Position numbers and translations under genes: made by a program | NCBI GenBank assembly: GCA_036924285.1 | Contig: JAYKYS010000002.1 | Location: 48,561,501 to 48,625,500 of the forward strand | Length of the DNA stretch: 64,000 nucleotides | Source: Asterella californica | Taxonomy: Eukaryota; Streptophyta; Marchantiopsida; Marchantiales; Aytoniaceae | Reading direction: 5' to 3' | In this document: one piece after another, positions 37,501 through 48,326 of the stretch | Numbering within the stretch: position 1 is the stretch's first letter | How the letters are laid out: the number at the start of each line of letters is the position of its first letter | The notes under the pieces: generated by a model | Databases searched by the model: none | Told to the model about the DNA's origin: nothing | What the model saw: only the letters and a program-made list of their open reading frames with translations

Positions 37501-38285
37501 ACTGGTCCTCTTAATTCCATCTTGTCTTTTACAGGTTATTTTCCAAAACCATCGTTTGCATGCATATTATTCATCGGTAATGAGAATCTAATGAACGGTA
37601 ATAAACTTTTCCCGTTTACATAATCAAAATGAATGTACTGTATATCTTATGGTTTCTAACTATCACAATAAACCCATGAGCTAAAAGTCAATGGAAGGCA
37701 GTTTCTATGTGACGATTTAGGTTTATCTGGAGATGAAGCTACATCAGGATCACAACTAGCATGTGATCGACGTCGTCACGTTAGACAAACATATGTAGTC
37801 ATCGTACATCTTCTGTGTTGAGATCCTGCGGACGTTTGCAACTCGTTTCTCACTTTCTTGTTTTGATATGTAAGCTATAGATCAAGACAGAATGGTCTAC
37901 ATGCAATCTACATTCTATGTTGTCACAACGGTTTCCGCGCAGAGATTACCGTCTTGAGTTCTCTTCCTGTTCTGAGCCTCTATCGTACATTCCCAGCGAG
38001 TCAAATTGACAGGATAGGTTTTTCTCTAAACAAGAGAGTTGAGATTTCTTTTTACACTATTCGAGTGAGCGATCCTAAACCTGGACAGCCAATCTCAAAC
38101 GGGAGAGATGAGATTCCTACATACATTGATTCCAGAAAAGGGACGCATTTGGATGCATATGGTCGTTTCCTGATCGCTTCATTCGGGATTACTTGATTGA
38201 CCTTAAAGCTAGGTACCTGAGTCTTCAGTTGTTGTATTAGCTCAGGCTGAGAGTGCACAAATGTGTGTCTCATCCTTGGTCGTAG
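34512..38285. other. Unassigned AT-rich interior of the CACTA element
   Basis: About 3.8 kb with no recognised gene. A short coding-like trace (EGAGLDGHAFCAVGYDVQVI) lies near 35300-35370. AGAGTTCACGTGTTACG, containing the G-box core CACGTG, occurs twice (about 37158 and 37234). Related TTACTTATGGGTT-type words recur at 35590 and 35890. An 80-codon plus frame at 37954-38196 has no known motif. Confidence 0.4.
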
Positions 38286-38305
38286 GAAGTAGAGTAAACA
38301 TCACA
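38286..38305. repeat. 20-bp direct repeat, left border of polyphenol oxidase fragment
   Basis: GAAGTAGAGTAAACATCACA, identical to 39164-39183. Confidence 0.9.
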
Positions 38306-39081
38306 TGAGAAGTGCCGTTACAGAAGGAACAGTGGACTCTTCGCTGATTGAGGAAGCTTCTGGGATCTGAGTCAGGCATTGCCTTCATCCTGTCATAAGC
38401 TAGATTGTACTTCCTCACGTACTCCGGGTTGTTCTGAACCACGTGGGCGGGTTTCCTTTCTCTGAAAACTGGCTTTCCATTGCGACGCGGCTCTGTAGCT
38501 CGTCCAAGTCCGATCGGACTGACCGGTGAATCCGTCGACTCCCGCCTCCTTATTGTCTCCCAGACTGAGAGAAATAGGTAATGATTCGGTGGCAGAAAAA
38601 GCTCTTGATATAAACACTTCTTTCGCGTGACCTGATATGCACTTGTGGATTGGCTGACGGTAATTGTCAGTCGCTCGAGCATCTACCGATACATTTTGAA
38701 TGAAATCTTGTTCAATTGATTATAGCTTCAACTTTGAGATTGTTAAGGTTGATTCCTGTGTAGAAGCTAAAGGTTATGTGGGACTAGGATAGTGACAGAA
38801 AATTTCTGGGAGCGATAGAGAAAATGATATATGGCTTACATCCACTCCAATTTTTCTTTCACCAGGAAATAGAACCATAGCATGAACCAACTTTGAACAT
38901 GAAACAGCTGGGCACTGATTGGTGGTCTTGTGGGCTCAGGCACGCAGCAGTGCAGTGGCGGTCCTTTCAGCACTGGAACATCTTTGCAGAAGCCCAGACT
39001 TGACGTCAAAAGTGGCTCTGCCGTAGCATTCTCCGTCAAATTTGCAGGCAGATGATGAGTGCGGAGATGTAAACAGCCCAT
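38290..39081 (-). pseudogene. Captured polyphenol oxidase (tyrosinase-type) fragment
   Basis: Two coding blocks match the N-terminal half of plant polyphenol oxidase. Block 1 (39081 to about 38890) has LGFCKDVPVLKGPPLHCCVP, the cysteine-rich start of the mature enzyme. Block 2 (about 38500-38310) has RKPAHVVQ, KYNLAYDRMKAMPDSDPRSF and VHCSFCNG, the first copper-site region. The intervening 390 bp is presumably intron. Family members oxidise phenols in plastids using two copper centres of three histidines each. Here homology ends right after CNG, so the remaining CuA and all CuB ligands are missing. No plastid transit peptide is seen. Identical 20-bp repeats border the piece, which argues for capture as a unit. 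It cannot encode an active enzyme. Confidence 0.75.
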
Positions 39082-39163
39082 AGAGCACTGCGTCTTCCAG
39101 AGCTTGGCTTTTCCAGCAAAGATTCGCCATGCTCAAAGAGTGAAAGTACGGACTGGTCATTGC

Positions 39164-39183
39164 GAAGTAGAGTAAACATCACA
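39164..39183. repeat. 20-bp direct repeat, right border of polyphenol oxidase fragment
   Basis: GAAGTAGAGTAAACATCACA, identical to 38286-38305; 858 bp lie between the two copies. Confidence 0.9.
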
Positions 39184-39621
39184 GTGCTCAACCATTCAAC
39201 TCTTCTTTCGAGAAGTCTGAGACTAACGTTTCACCTCTGTTATCATTTCTTCTCGAGCATTTCTTTTGTTGTTCTTTTTTTTTTGTTTTTCTTGCTTGTG
39301 TGTTGCTCCTGGGAACATTAACTGCACGAGTTCTAAGCATCGTCCAAGTTTTCTATGTACGTCGACTAGATATTAGATGGAAATCATGCTACGGTACCTA
39401 CCATATCGTTTCGGTTTCTTTCTTCTGGATCAACAGTAGAACATGAGCTTTATAGTTAGAGGACAAGTGGGAAGTTCCTTTCGAAGGGCTTGAATTCGAC
39501 CATTTCTTTTGTTGTTCTCGTCTTTCTGTTTTTCTTGCTTGTGTGTTTCTCTTATTCTCCGAAAGTGTGTTGTTTATTTATCTAGACTGAGAATTAACCA
39601 CTTCTTAGTTCTACATTTTCC

Positions 39622-42600
39622 ATGGAGCTACACGGAGGAGGTGGCAAACAGCCCAGAAGAGTTGCTTGTAAATGTTCTTATAAGTGCAGTAAACTTCCGG
39701 AAGGGTTTGCTATGATCGCTGAAAGTACAGCGAGAGTACACTCTCAAAAGGATAAGATAGGGTCAGTATTTTACAGATCACTTCCATTTGCAGCACCGGA
39801 GATTCAGAGTAGATCACCTGAACTTGTTTCATGTGCATGTCCAAGATGTAAAACACACGGACGGATGGTAAGCCAAAGGACTGAGCAAAGACACAGAAAG
39901 TTGACATTTCTGAAAACTAATATGTTAGAAAGAATTTGTTTAGACAGAAACACAGATGCTCCTGTACCTGTATCGCAGAATACTAGCGACATAGATATGA
40001 TTTCAAACAAATACTCGTCAATAGATCAACCCGAAAGATCTTCAGATGCTTTGGGTCAGTGATAACGTTAATCCTTTGTTACCTGAGAATTCTTCCTCTG
40101 AGTCTTCTTTGCTGGTAGATCAAGTTGTGTGGGAAAAGACTGTAGAGATGTTTTCTCTTTTAGACAAACATAGATGTAGTAAGACTTTACAAGACGAGCT
40201 GTTGAAGTTTTGGTTTTCCAAATTCCAGAAGAATTCTTCTTTAACGACATCGAAGCAGTATGATTCTATGTCTATGGCTCATATGTTTTCAGTCCTTGGA
40301 ACTGATAAACCTGATCTGTCTTTACCGTCTTCTTATGCATCACTGATGGATGCATACAAAGTACAAGGTATGGTGCAGAGCAGACGGTTTTATTGGTGTA
40401 ACGGAAAAGAAGATGAGTCACATCAACCTTACGTTCTGTCGGCTAGTGAATTGAGTAACAAATGTTTTTACTGTGAAAAAAGAAAGGACAAGATGTTATT
40501 TTTTGATTATATACCTGTATCAGATATACTACAATGTTTGCATGAGAGTAGAACTTTCATGCACGATATGCTTCGGTTGTACAGACATAAGAATGAGTGG
40601 AAGGATGTACCAGTAGATGAAGCACCTCCGTTCATTACGGAGTTCTGGCACGGGACAAAATTTAAAAGTTATCGAGATTTTGGGGATCCTGAAAAAGACT
40701 GGGAACTTCCGGTGATATGTCCGAATAAGACTTGTAACAAAGTTTACCAAGCTTGGCCTACAAAATGTGCAGAACTGTCTGATAGTTTTAACATGAAAGT
40801 GAGTCATTTTGTACTTGTTTACAGTTTTCCTTGTACTGCATGTTCGACCAAGATATGTCAACAGCGGCAGAAGCAAAAGGTACACTGATCATCTTATTAT
40901 TTTTCTGAAAAATATCTTTAAGATTTTAGTTTATGAATGACTCGTCAAGTTGGCACTAATTTCATGATTTTATGTTGCTGTAGGGTGAACCTTTGAACGT
41001 AGCTTTGATGGCTCACTGGGATGGGTTTCAAGCTGCCACTACAGTCCAGAAAGATTGCTGGACAGTGGAAATCGTAATTATGAATGCAGGCAAGACAACA
41101 TTTTCAGATTCATTGATTGGCAAACCAATTCCTGTACTTTCCATTCCATTATCTCTTGTTCCGAAATCGTTACGACATTCTAATCAGTTGTCTGAACATG
41201 TTCTAGAAAGTTTTCTAAAACCTTTGTACGATGATCTTGTTGAGTCTTTTGTTTCAGGGTTCTTTGTACCTTATTTCAAGACTAGAGATCAGTACTTAGA
41301 TAACTTGAGAGATCCTGATCAAAATATTACTATCCGCATGATCCTGATGTTGTGGTCTGGAGATCATCCCGCACAATGTAAAGTAAACGGATTGTTCCAA
41401 GGTGGTTACGCAGGGTGTAGACGAGATAAGGTTTGGTCAGAGAAAAACATAAATGGTAAAGTTGTATATTCTCGAAATAGATATCATAGTAGGTATCCTT
41501 TTGTACAGAGAAACATAGAACAGATATATTCGGTACGTTTACAATTACAAGAAGCTACAACTCCACATGAAAAAGATGATCTTCGGAGAGAAGGTGGAAT
41601 ATCTTGGATTTCTTCGATGTGGAGATTATATGAATTGTATGGTTTTGACTTGTCAAAGGATTTAATATTTGATCCTATGCATTCTTTGGTTTTCTGTGTG
41701 TTAAAAAAATATAATGATTCACTAGTTGAGAATTTAGATTTAGAAAGTAAAAGAATACTGGAATCTGTGTTGAAGGTTTTGACTAAAAAACGACCTTCTG
41801 GACTCGGTTCTCGATGGCCTAGATTACCAACTTGAAGTTCTGTTCCAGATAGACAAGGTTTGACCAAACTAAAGCTTTCCTACTATAAAGCAGAAGAACA
41901 TCAACTATTTGTGATGTATTGTATTCTTCCAGTCTTAGAAGCGTTGGGGTTTGACTATAATAATACTATGAGAAGACTTGGTGCACTGTTAGTGCAGATT
42001 ACTCATTTGTTTTTTGGAGTGTCTCGGAGAAAAGGATGGACAGTACAAATGATGGATGATGCTAGGAAGTTATGTATGGCGTGGCGGATCTTATCGGAAG
42101 AAAAATGTGGTTCCAGTTCATCTATCTTGGAACATTCTTTAGGTAAGAGATTTTTTCATGATGTATATCCTGCATAATTCCTTTGAATTAAAACATACTG
42201 GTATAAAGATTTCTGGATAATGATTTCCGCTCAGGAGTTAGATGGAAAATATCTGTTTGGATTTACTCTTTTTGTTCTCTTTACATGCAGGAAATGGAGA
42301 ATTGCTAGATGATATCATTCGTCATGGTCATCATGATAGTTATTGGTGTTATTCTTTTGAGAGAGAAGTGAGCAAGTATAACGCCGTCCCTACCAATATG
42401 AAACAAGCAGAGATTTCTTTAACATCATATTTTTGCCGACAAATCTTTACTATTAACTTCAGAACAGTGAAACAAGATAGAGATGGCAAGAACAGAGAGT
42501 TAAGGATTCTAGATGTTTTAAGAAAAAGTATATATCCTCGTTTGCGTACCTCAGATGATACATTCGGATGTGACTGTTTGGAATTAATTGCTCAGCACGT

Positions 42601-43664
42601 ATGTTTAGTGTCTAACGTGAATTCTGCCACAGATATATGGAAAGATTTACAGTATTTGCACCCATCATTGGAAGCTACCTTGTATTAAAGCTACGTTGAA
42701 AGGTATATGTGTAGGTGCTCTACATAGTAAAGAAGTAAATATAGAGAAGGATGATGGTTACGAAATATTTCTTTTCAAATTTTGGAGAGAAAATAATCTT
42801 TTAACAAAAGAGAACAGACATAAATTCAGACCCAAAATAAAAATGTTAAGATCTGTCATTCTTCGTGGAAACTTGTTTAAACCTGGTGACAGAGTTGTGG
42901 TGCAGCCAGATGGAGATGAGAATACCACATGGAGTTGGAAGGGTAAGATTATTCATCTTTTCATTCACGAGTTTGACCAGCACTATCAGATTTTCTTCTC
43001 GGCAAAGGGGTATGATCAGATCCATACGGCTGGTAAGTTAGAAGCATGTAAACTTTCAGGTATGAACTATCTGTTGAAAAAGTCTAAAACACATTACGGC
43101 GATAATGTGCGTTCAGTTGATAGAATATTACATAAATTTTATTCTCAGCCTACTACATATACTCATAGACATGGAAGTTTGATAGTTGCTTTTGAATATG
43201 ATGATTGTAATCGAAAAACTAATCTTTTAATTCCAGGGATGCCAGGTTGTGCTCCTCCATGGCCTTCAGAGAATGATATAATAATTGCTAGAGCTATTAA
43301 TTGGCAACCAGGATTAGGACTTAGTATTGCTACTGTCAGAAGAGTAGAACAGCTACCAGAAAGTGATCCTGATAGTGAAGTTTCTCTTGATGATAATTGG
43401 GTGGAATTGAGTTGGTTGCAAACTTTATCATGTCCTGAGAACAGTTGTGAATATTTCACTAGTTCTAGTAATATCACAAGATGTCATTGGAATGTTATTT
43501 TGATGATTGTGCATCCATCTAAATTCATTGTTACTAACTATCTGAAATTCGGAAGTGTATGGAAACCTGGAACATGGAAAACTGATAGTAAAAGTTGGTT
43601 AAAAGATAGTTTTTTGGACAGAGAAAGTGACATATGTCTTGCAAGGTATGACGGAATGTTATAA
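39622..43664 (+). pseudogene. CACTA tnp2-like transposase, broken
   Basis: The N-terminal segment 39622-40059 has a zinc-binding CACPRCKTHGRMVSQRTEQRH. The frame shifts near 40050, then 40046-40879 gives the RRFYWCNGKED region and a CX4C...C finger. A 104-bp intron (40880-40983) follows. Exon 40984-42142 holds the DDE core: AHWDGFQ (Asp at 41020), WSGDHPAQCKVNG, CRRD, and DLIFDPMHSLVF. TGA at 41833-41835 interrupts the same frame. An intron 42143-42290 joins in phase to 42291, with WCYSFEREVSKYNAVPTNMK, a hallmark of the tnp2 C-terminal half. A frameshift near 42685 leads to the tail ending 43664. In the family it excises and inserts the element. At least one nonsense codon and two frame breaks make it inactive as written. 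Confidence 0.88.
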
Positions 43665-45120
43665 AATTTATACGAGAGATTCATGTGGAACAGTGGTGAA
43701 CTTGGGTGGTAGAAACAAGAAGATGAGACAAGTACTTGTGTTAGTCATGGTACGCATGCTTTTACTGTTTATTTAGTTGTATCGTATTGTATTCTTTCTA
43801 CCTTGCGTTTGCAATGGATGCACAAGCTATGTATGCTGCTCTCTCACCTGAGAATTCGAGTGTGCAGCGAGTAGATTTTGATCATCTCGCTTTTTCTTTC
43901 CGTAGACAATACTGTATAATAAATAAGATGGAATGCACTTCGTGGTATACCTGCTAGAAGTCAGTTACTGATATGATGTAGTTATGCTCCTCAGTGGTCC
44001 TCGCTTACAGCAGAGAAAAGATATACGTCTCCTTGTGGTGGGTGCTGAACGTGCTTGGAGGCATGTTACGAGAAGCAAGATTCCTCACGATCACCTTCGT
44101 CTTTGTGGTGAGTATGTACGTGTGGTTACGCATTCTGCACTCCTTATGTTTATAGCTACTGTACTTGGGTGTGGTGTGAAGGCATGGCTTGATTCTCAAA
44201 ATTTTCAAGAAGTGGATGAGCCATTCTATTAAATTGTTAATTTTACGGCATGCGGTTGCTGAAGTGTCGGTCCTCTTTTGCTCAAACATGGAATGATATT
44301 CGCGAGGTCAGAAAACGGTTGAAGTTCAATTTTGAGACTTCTTCTGTGCAGTTAAGAGATTTGTCTTTCTCTGATGCTTCAGAATCCAGTTGCCAGTTTC
44401 TGGTTTTGTCAGATTCTTCAGCTTTTGGGCCGGGCCCTGTTTCTCTTGGAACAGTGTACATCATTGTTTCCCTGCATTTTTCTCTGTGACTCGAAGCTTG
44501 TCAAGGGTTTCAGAAGAAACTGACCTATCGCGCACACCACTTTTGACCGGATGCTGTTGAAATCATATGGGGTCAACTTAAGAGAGAGAGTATGTTCTTT
44601 CTTTGCTTCATCCTCCAGAAGGCTTGCGTTTGCTCTCATATATAAAGCACCAAAGTTCTTGCAAGAGAAGCCTCACTTCGCTATTTGTACTGAACCTAAT
44701 AGCTCCTCCTCTTTGTTCTCTCTGTGCAAGCTCTGTTTTCACATTTCATGTACGTTCTGGGTAGGTTTAGGGTCCCTGTTTCTGTTTGTTCTGTTGTTCT
44801 CGTGGTTCACAACTACGCATCTAGTCGACATGTATAACTGACTGTGTTCTCTTGTTGTGTGATTGCAGTTGCTAGGCTTGGAGAGTTGCATGCTTGTGTA
44901 CTACTTTGCATGTAGTACACAAGATGTCTTAGAAATCTCATTAAGTTATCATTTTCTTAGTTATAAAAGAGAATTCTAAATTCACATATTCTTTGGTTTC
45001 TACGAATCTGTTTCTGTCAGATTTTGATCTTTCAATTATAAAGTAAATATCTCACAGCTGTGAGATAGTATTTGAATTCTTAAACGCTTTTCAAGCACCT
45101 GTTCTCCCAACCTGTTTCAG
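43665..45120. other. Unassigned frames downstream of transposase
   Basis: Plus frames 43984-44232 (82 codons, with a hydrophobic stretch SALLMFIATVLGCGV), 44250-44489 and 44551-44841 are open but match no family I know. They may be exons of another captured gene or the 3' part of a transposon gene. Confidence 0.35.
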
Positions 45121-45242
45121 ATGACGACAAGGTGAAGAATTATATGTCGGCAGCCGTTCCCGGTTTCTTCTATGATCGTCTCTTCCCGAAGATGACAATC
45201 AACACCGCTACGTCGTGGTTCGCGTTTCACTGGCTCTCTAAG
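45121..45242 (+). pseudogene. Captured SABATH methyltransferase exon
   Basis: An exon-like block follows TTTCAG and precedes a GTATAG donor. In one frame it reads NYMSAAVPGFFYDRLFP and then TSWFAFHWLSK. That is the VPGSFYGRLFP ... SLHWLS signature of SABATH carboxyl methyltransferases (salicylate, jasmonate and similar acids, S-adenosylmethionine-dependent). Only this exon of about 40 codons is present, with no S-adenosylmethionine motif upstream. It has kept its splice sites, so it was captured from genomic DNA and not from mRNA. It lies about 1.3 kb inside the right terminus. Confidence 0.75.
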
Positions 45243-46119
45243 GTATAGAAAGGAACCCGAAGAATCTCTGTGAAAATTTCCAGTGACAGTCCTTTAGAGT
45301 TAGTATTCTGTACTTGAATGTTATCCTGCGATCTACCGTACAGCTGATCATCGTAGCAGTACGAGCCAAAGGTACCGCCAAAATGCACCACCAACTGTGA
45401 CAGTCTTGGAGTGTCGCGTTCGTGTAATTTAAAGGAACCTGGTGGATGAGAACGATTTTGTACAATCTGGGACTGGGTCTTGTCTCTTCTAAGAAAGTTT
45501 AGCCTACACTGAGATCATTGTGGGGACCCAGTTAGATGTGAATCAGCTTGAACTGAAGCTGGTTGATCGGAAAAGTTACATGATGTCAGCTTGAACACGA
45601 GTACTGGGACCTGGTGAGCTGAAAAGCTAGCACATTCTCATACAAGCGGTTGGCATTCTCTAACAAGTTCTTAAATTTGAGCAATGCTGGGGACCAAAAT
45701 GTGGATGCAAGTTCGCTGTAAGTCACAACGGAATGTGTCTTCCTTTTTCTCTCTTCTCTGTCTCTTTAAATGAACCCTGCTTCTGGTCCCGTCTGCAGCA
45801 AGGTAGTAGATTACAGTTATTGTGAATGCAGTGCCCTGTTTGAGAACACAGCACTACGATGAGGTCATAACATACTAGGATTGAAAGTAAACATGGTATA
45901 AATACAGAAATTAACATTGAAGCAATATAAACATTCTGATAGACGTTGTTTATAGATGAACTTACAAACTTTTTCGTTTTACTTCTTCATGCGTTATGTT
46001 CTCATGGATGGAATATGTTCGTCTTGCAAAAAGTTCAGATGAGTTACAAACTTTTTCCTGTAATTTCTTCAAGCATGGAGTATATTCATCGTGTATACTC
46101 TGCTTGCGTCTAAAACATT
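45243..46119. other. Unassigned, right part of CACTA element
   Basis: No gene recognised. The first part may be intron sequence captured with the SABATH exon. Confidence 0.4.
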
Positions 46120-46522
46120 AATGTGAATTCTGAACTGATAATATATTTTGTACTTGTAAAATTACACTTTCTAACACCGGTGTAAAATCTATAAGGACAA
46201 ATATCCACTTAGGCATCATACATGTTAATTGCACTTGTAAAATTGCACTTTCAAACACTGGTGTAAAATCTGTAAGGAGAAATATCCACTTCGGCATCAT
46301 ACATGTTAACAAAAAGTTTTGCACTAATAGAATAGCACTTTAAATACCATACGTGGTGGTGTAAAAGATAATAGTCTAAAATGTCTCACAATTTGCACGT
46401 TTTAAGTCATCCGCTATTTTAATCGCCCGAATGCTTGGTGTGAAAGAAAAATGACACCGTTACAAGGCTGAAAACAGTGCAAAATATATTCAATAGTGTA
46501 GATATCAAAGTGCAATGAAATA
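46120..46522. repeat. Right subterminal repeat region
   Basis: Contains TTGCACTT/AAGTGCAA words and an 81-bp tandem duplication (46152-46313) with ACTTGTAAAATT(A/G)CACTTTC and GGCATCATACATGTTAA in each unit. It mirrors the left subterminal region. Confidence 0.8.
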
Positions 46523-46535
46523 ATGTTTTCCTGTG
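46523..46535 (-). repeat. CACTA-element terminal inverted repeat, right
   Basis: ATGTTTTCCTGTG, exact reverse complement of 30470-30482; followed by TCC (46536-46538). Confidence 0.95.
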
Positions 46536-46593
46536 TCCTGTACCATCAGCTTGAGTAACCTTAGAGCCTGCTGTTGCTGAAAAGTCCTTCAAG
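46536..46593 (-). pseudogene. Copia-2, short middle piece
   Basis: 58 bp matching copia-1 61604-61661 (protease region). It lies between the CACTA element and a second insert and links the two halves of copia-2. Confidence 0.9.
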
Positions 46594-47535
46594 GATTTTG
46601 GAACTGTCAACATCAGACTTAGGTGGTATTGGACCTTCAGTTAAGTAACAGGAGATGTGAATTCTATGGTTTGTCTCGCGCTGTCGTGCTTAACTAATTT
46701 CTTAGCATGCAGGACTACGTATGCATGTGCAAGTTCATCGTTAGAGAACCCAAATCAACGATGCGGTGTAGTCTAGACTGACTTGCGTGTAGATTTCAAC
46801 TTGACACCTTGCGCTAGCGCAACCCCTGACATGATAATTAGCGTTATCAATTTCAATGTCTCTTGGGATAAACACCCAGTTAAGCACTTCTGTGTTAAGT
46901 CGATTCTACCTGTGTTAGTACAAATACCCAGCGCACACACATAACATCCTGATCCCACGCAGTGTGTTGTTCAAGGTGACTCTCATAATGTTTCCTTGTG
47001 ATATATGTGCAGTTCAGAGCAGTTTCCGTTGTTCATGTACAGCTGCACTGTTCGCAGTGGTCTGTTTCAGTGTGCAGATAACAGTATCGAAGGTGTGAAA
47101 GCAAAGTGAGGATCGGAGACTAGCTTGAAGTTAAACATTCATGATTACTACCAGTGTTTGGTCCAAAATTCGGAGTTGGCCATGGACAGGAAGGATATAT
47201 TCCTTGGAACCACAACTATAGTCGTAGTTCTAGTGTGGAACCAATTGCGCGCATATGGATAGCATATCGAATATCGACCACTGTGAAACTGATTTCAGTT
47301 TCGGAAACACTTTTCAGCCCTTAAAATTCGACTTTGCAGCGGAATGCTTGAACTTATATAGGAAGAGTCCAATGGAAAGTAAGTACACTGTCAAGTGCAA
47401 AATTGTAGAATCCTACACTGAGCAGGTCGATGTTTTCAGCTTCAGCTGAAAAAGTTACGGCAAGGTTTTCCCATCTTACGAAGAAAGGGGGAAGAAAAGG
47501 TAACCTAACCTTATTAAGGTTTCTTTCCAAATCTA
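46591..47535. repeat. Segment duplicated from the neprosin 3' flank (copy C)
   Basis: Matches 18016-18960 in the same orientation. The left junction with copia-2 falls in the shared bases AAG; the right end departs after CAAATCTA. It carries no neprosin exon. Confidence 0.9.
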
Positions 47536-48326
47536 CACAGGGAGAATTGGCACCCACCCTTGATCGGGTTATTACAGAGTTTAAAACTGAAAAATACAAA
47601 AATGTAGGGAAAGGTGCAAACGTAGGGATTTGAAACTGGAATTCAACCAGAAGCAAGGTGAACATCGCTTTATAAGATATTCACTTACATTCTAAACCCT
47701 AAATCTCTAATTCAAATTAGTGCTAAAATTTAGGGATCTGCAACGATCGAATGCTCGTAGCCTGGCTCTGCAATGCTGATTTCTCTCGGCGCTGGCCCTC
47801 CCAAGAGACACTCTTACTCTTCGTCGGATGTCAAACTCTCTCCAGTTTATCACATATGCTCCAATTTTCCTTGATAATGGTTGACGTACGAGTACTTCGC
47901 AGATCTCTAATTCAAATTAGTGTTAAAACATAGTGATCTGCAATGATCGAAGGCTCGTAGCCCGGCTCTGCAATGCTGGTTTCTCTCGGCGCTGGCTCTC
48001 CCAAGAAATGTAACCATCGCGATGATGCTCTTCGCTCTAGTTACTTTCACACAGGATTCACGAAAAGCACGAAGGATTCACTCAAATGTCTCTGCTGTTG
48101 AGACTGGTCACGGTCAGTAGACTGGTCCTGGTCACGCTTTAGTCAGTTCTGCTTGAACTGCAGTGCGAAGAGGAATCAATGAATCTCAGGTATTGAACAT
48201 GCAAACTTTACCTCAGTGAAATACCCAAAATAAGAGGTAACTAATAACAAGATACAAAATGAATCAGTATGTGGGGACTGTTATCAGATATGTGGAAATT
48301 ACAGCTTTTCGAAGTATTCCAATCCA
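46594..48326. other. Insert replacing 116 bp of copia-2
   Basis: Copia-2 stops at the position of copia-1 61661 and resumes at 61778, so 116 bp are missing and 1.73 kb are present instead. The insert is copy C plus about 790 bp of other DNA with a 104-bp internal repeat. No gene recognised. Confidence 0.8.
47703..48006. repeat. 104-bp direct repeat pair, period 200
   Basis: ATCTCTAATTCAAATTAGTG...CTCTCGGCGCTGGC...CCAAGA occurs at 47703-47806 and 47903-48006 with few differences. Confidence 0.9.

Larger units (their letters stand above)
30470..46535 (+). mobile_element. CACTA (EnSpm/CMC)-superfamily DNA transposon, 16 kb, with captured genes
   Basis: Perfect 13-bp terminal inverted repeats CACAGGAAAACAT (30470-30482 and 46523-46535), a 3-bp TCC duplication, subterminal TGCACTT/AAGTGCA repeats and a tnp2-like transposase define the superfamily. 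The termini start CACAG in place of the common CACTA. Cargo: a divergent minus-strand gene with a SAM-like domain (31.0-34.5 kb), an unidentified basic-protein fragment (32.2-33.0), a polyphenol oxidase fragment (38.3-39.1), transposase (39.6-43.7), unknown frames (44.0-44.8) and a SABATH methyltransferase exon (45.1-45.2). Perfect termini and a near-perfect target suggest a fairly recent insertion, but the transposase is broken. Confidence 0.93.

Noticed and set aside
38052..38273. Continuation of polyphenol oxidase
   Set aside because: No copper-site or tyrosinase motif; polyphenol oxidase similarity ends at the 20-bp repeat.
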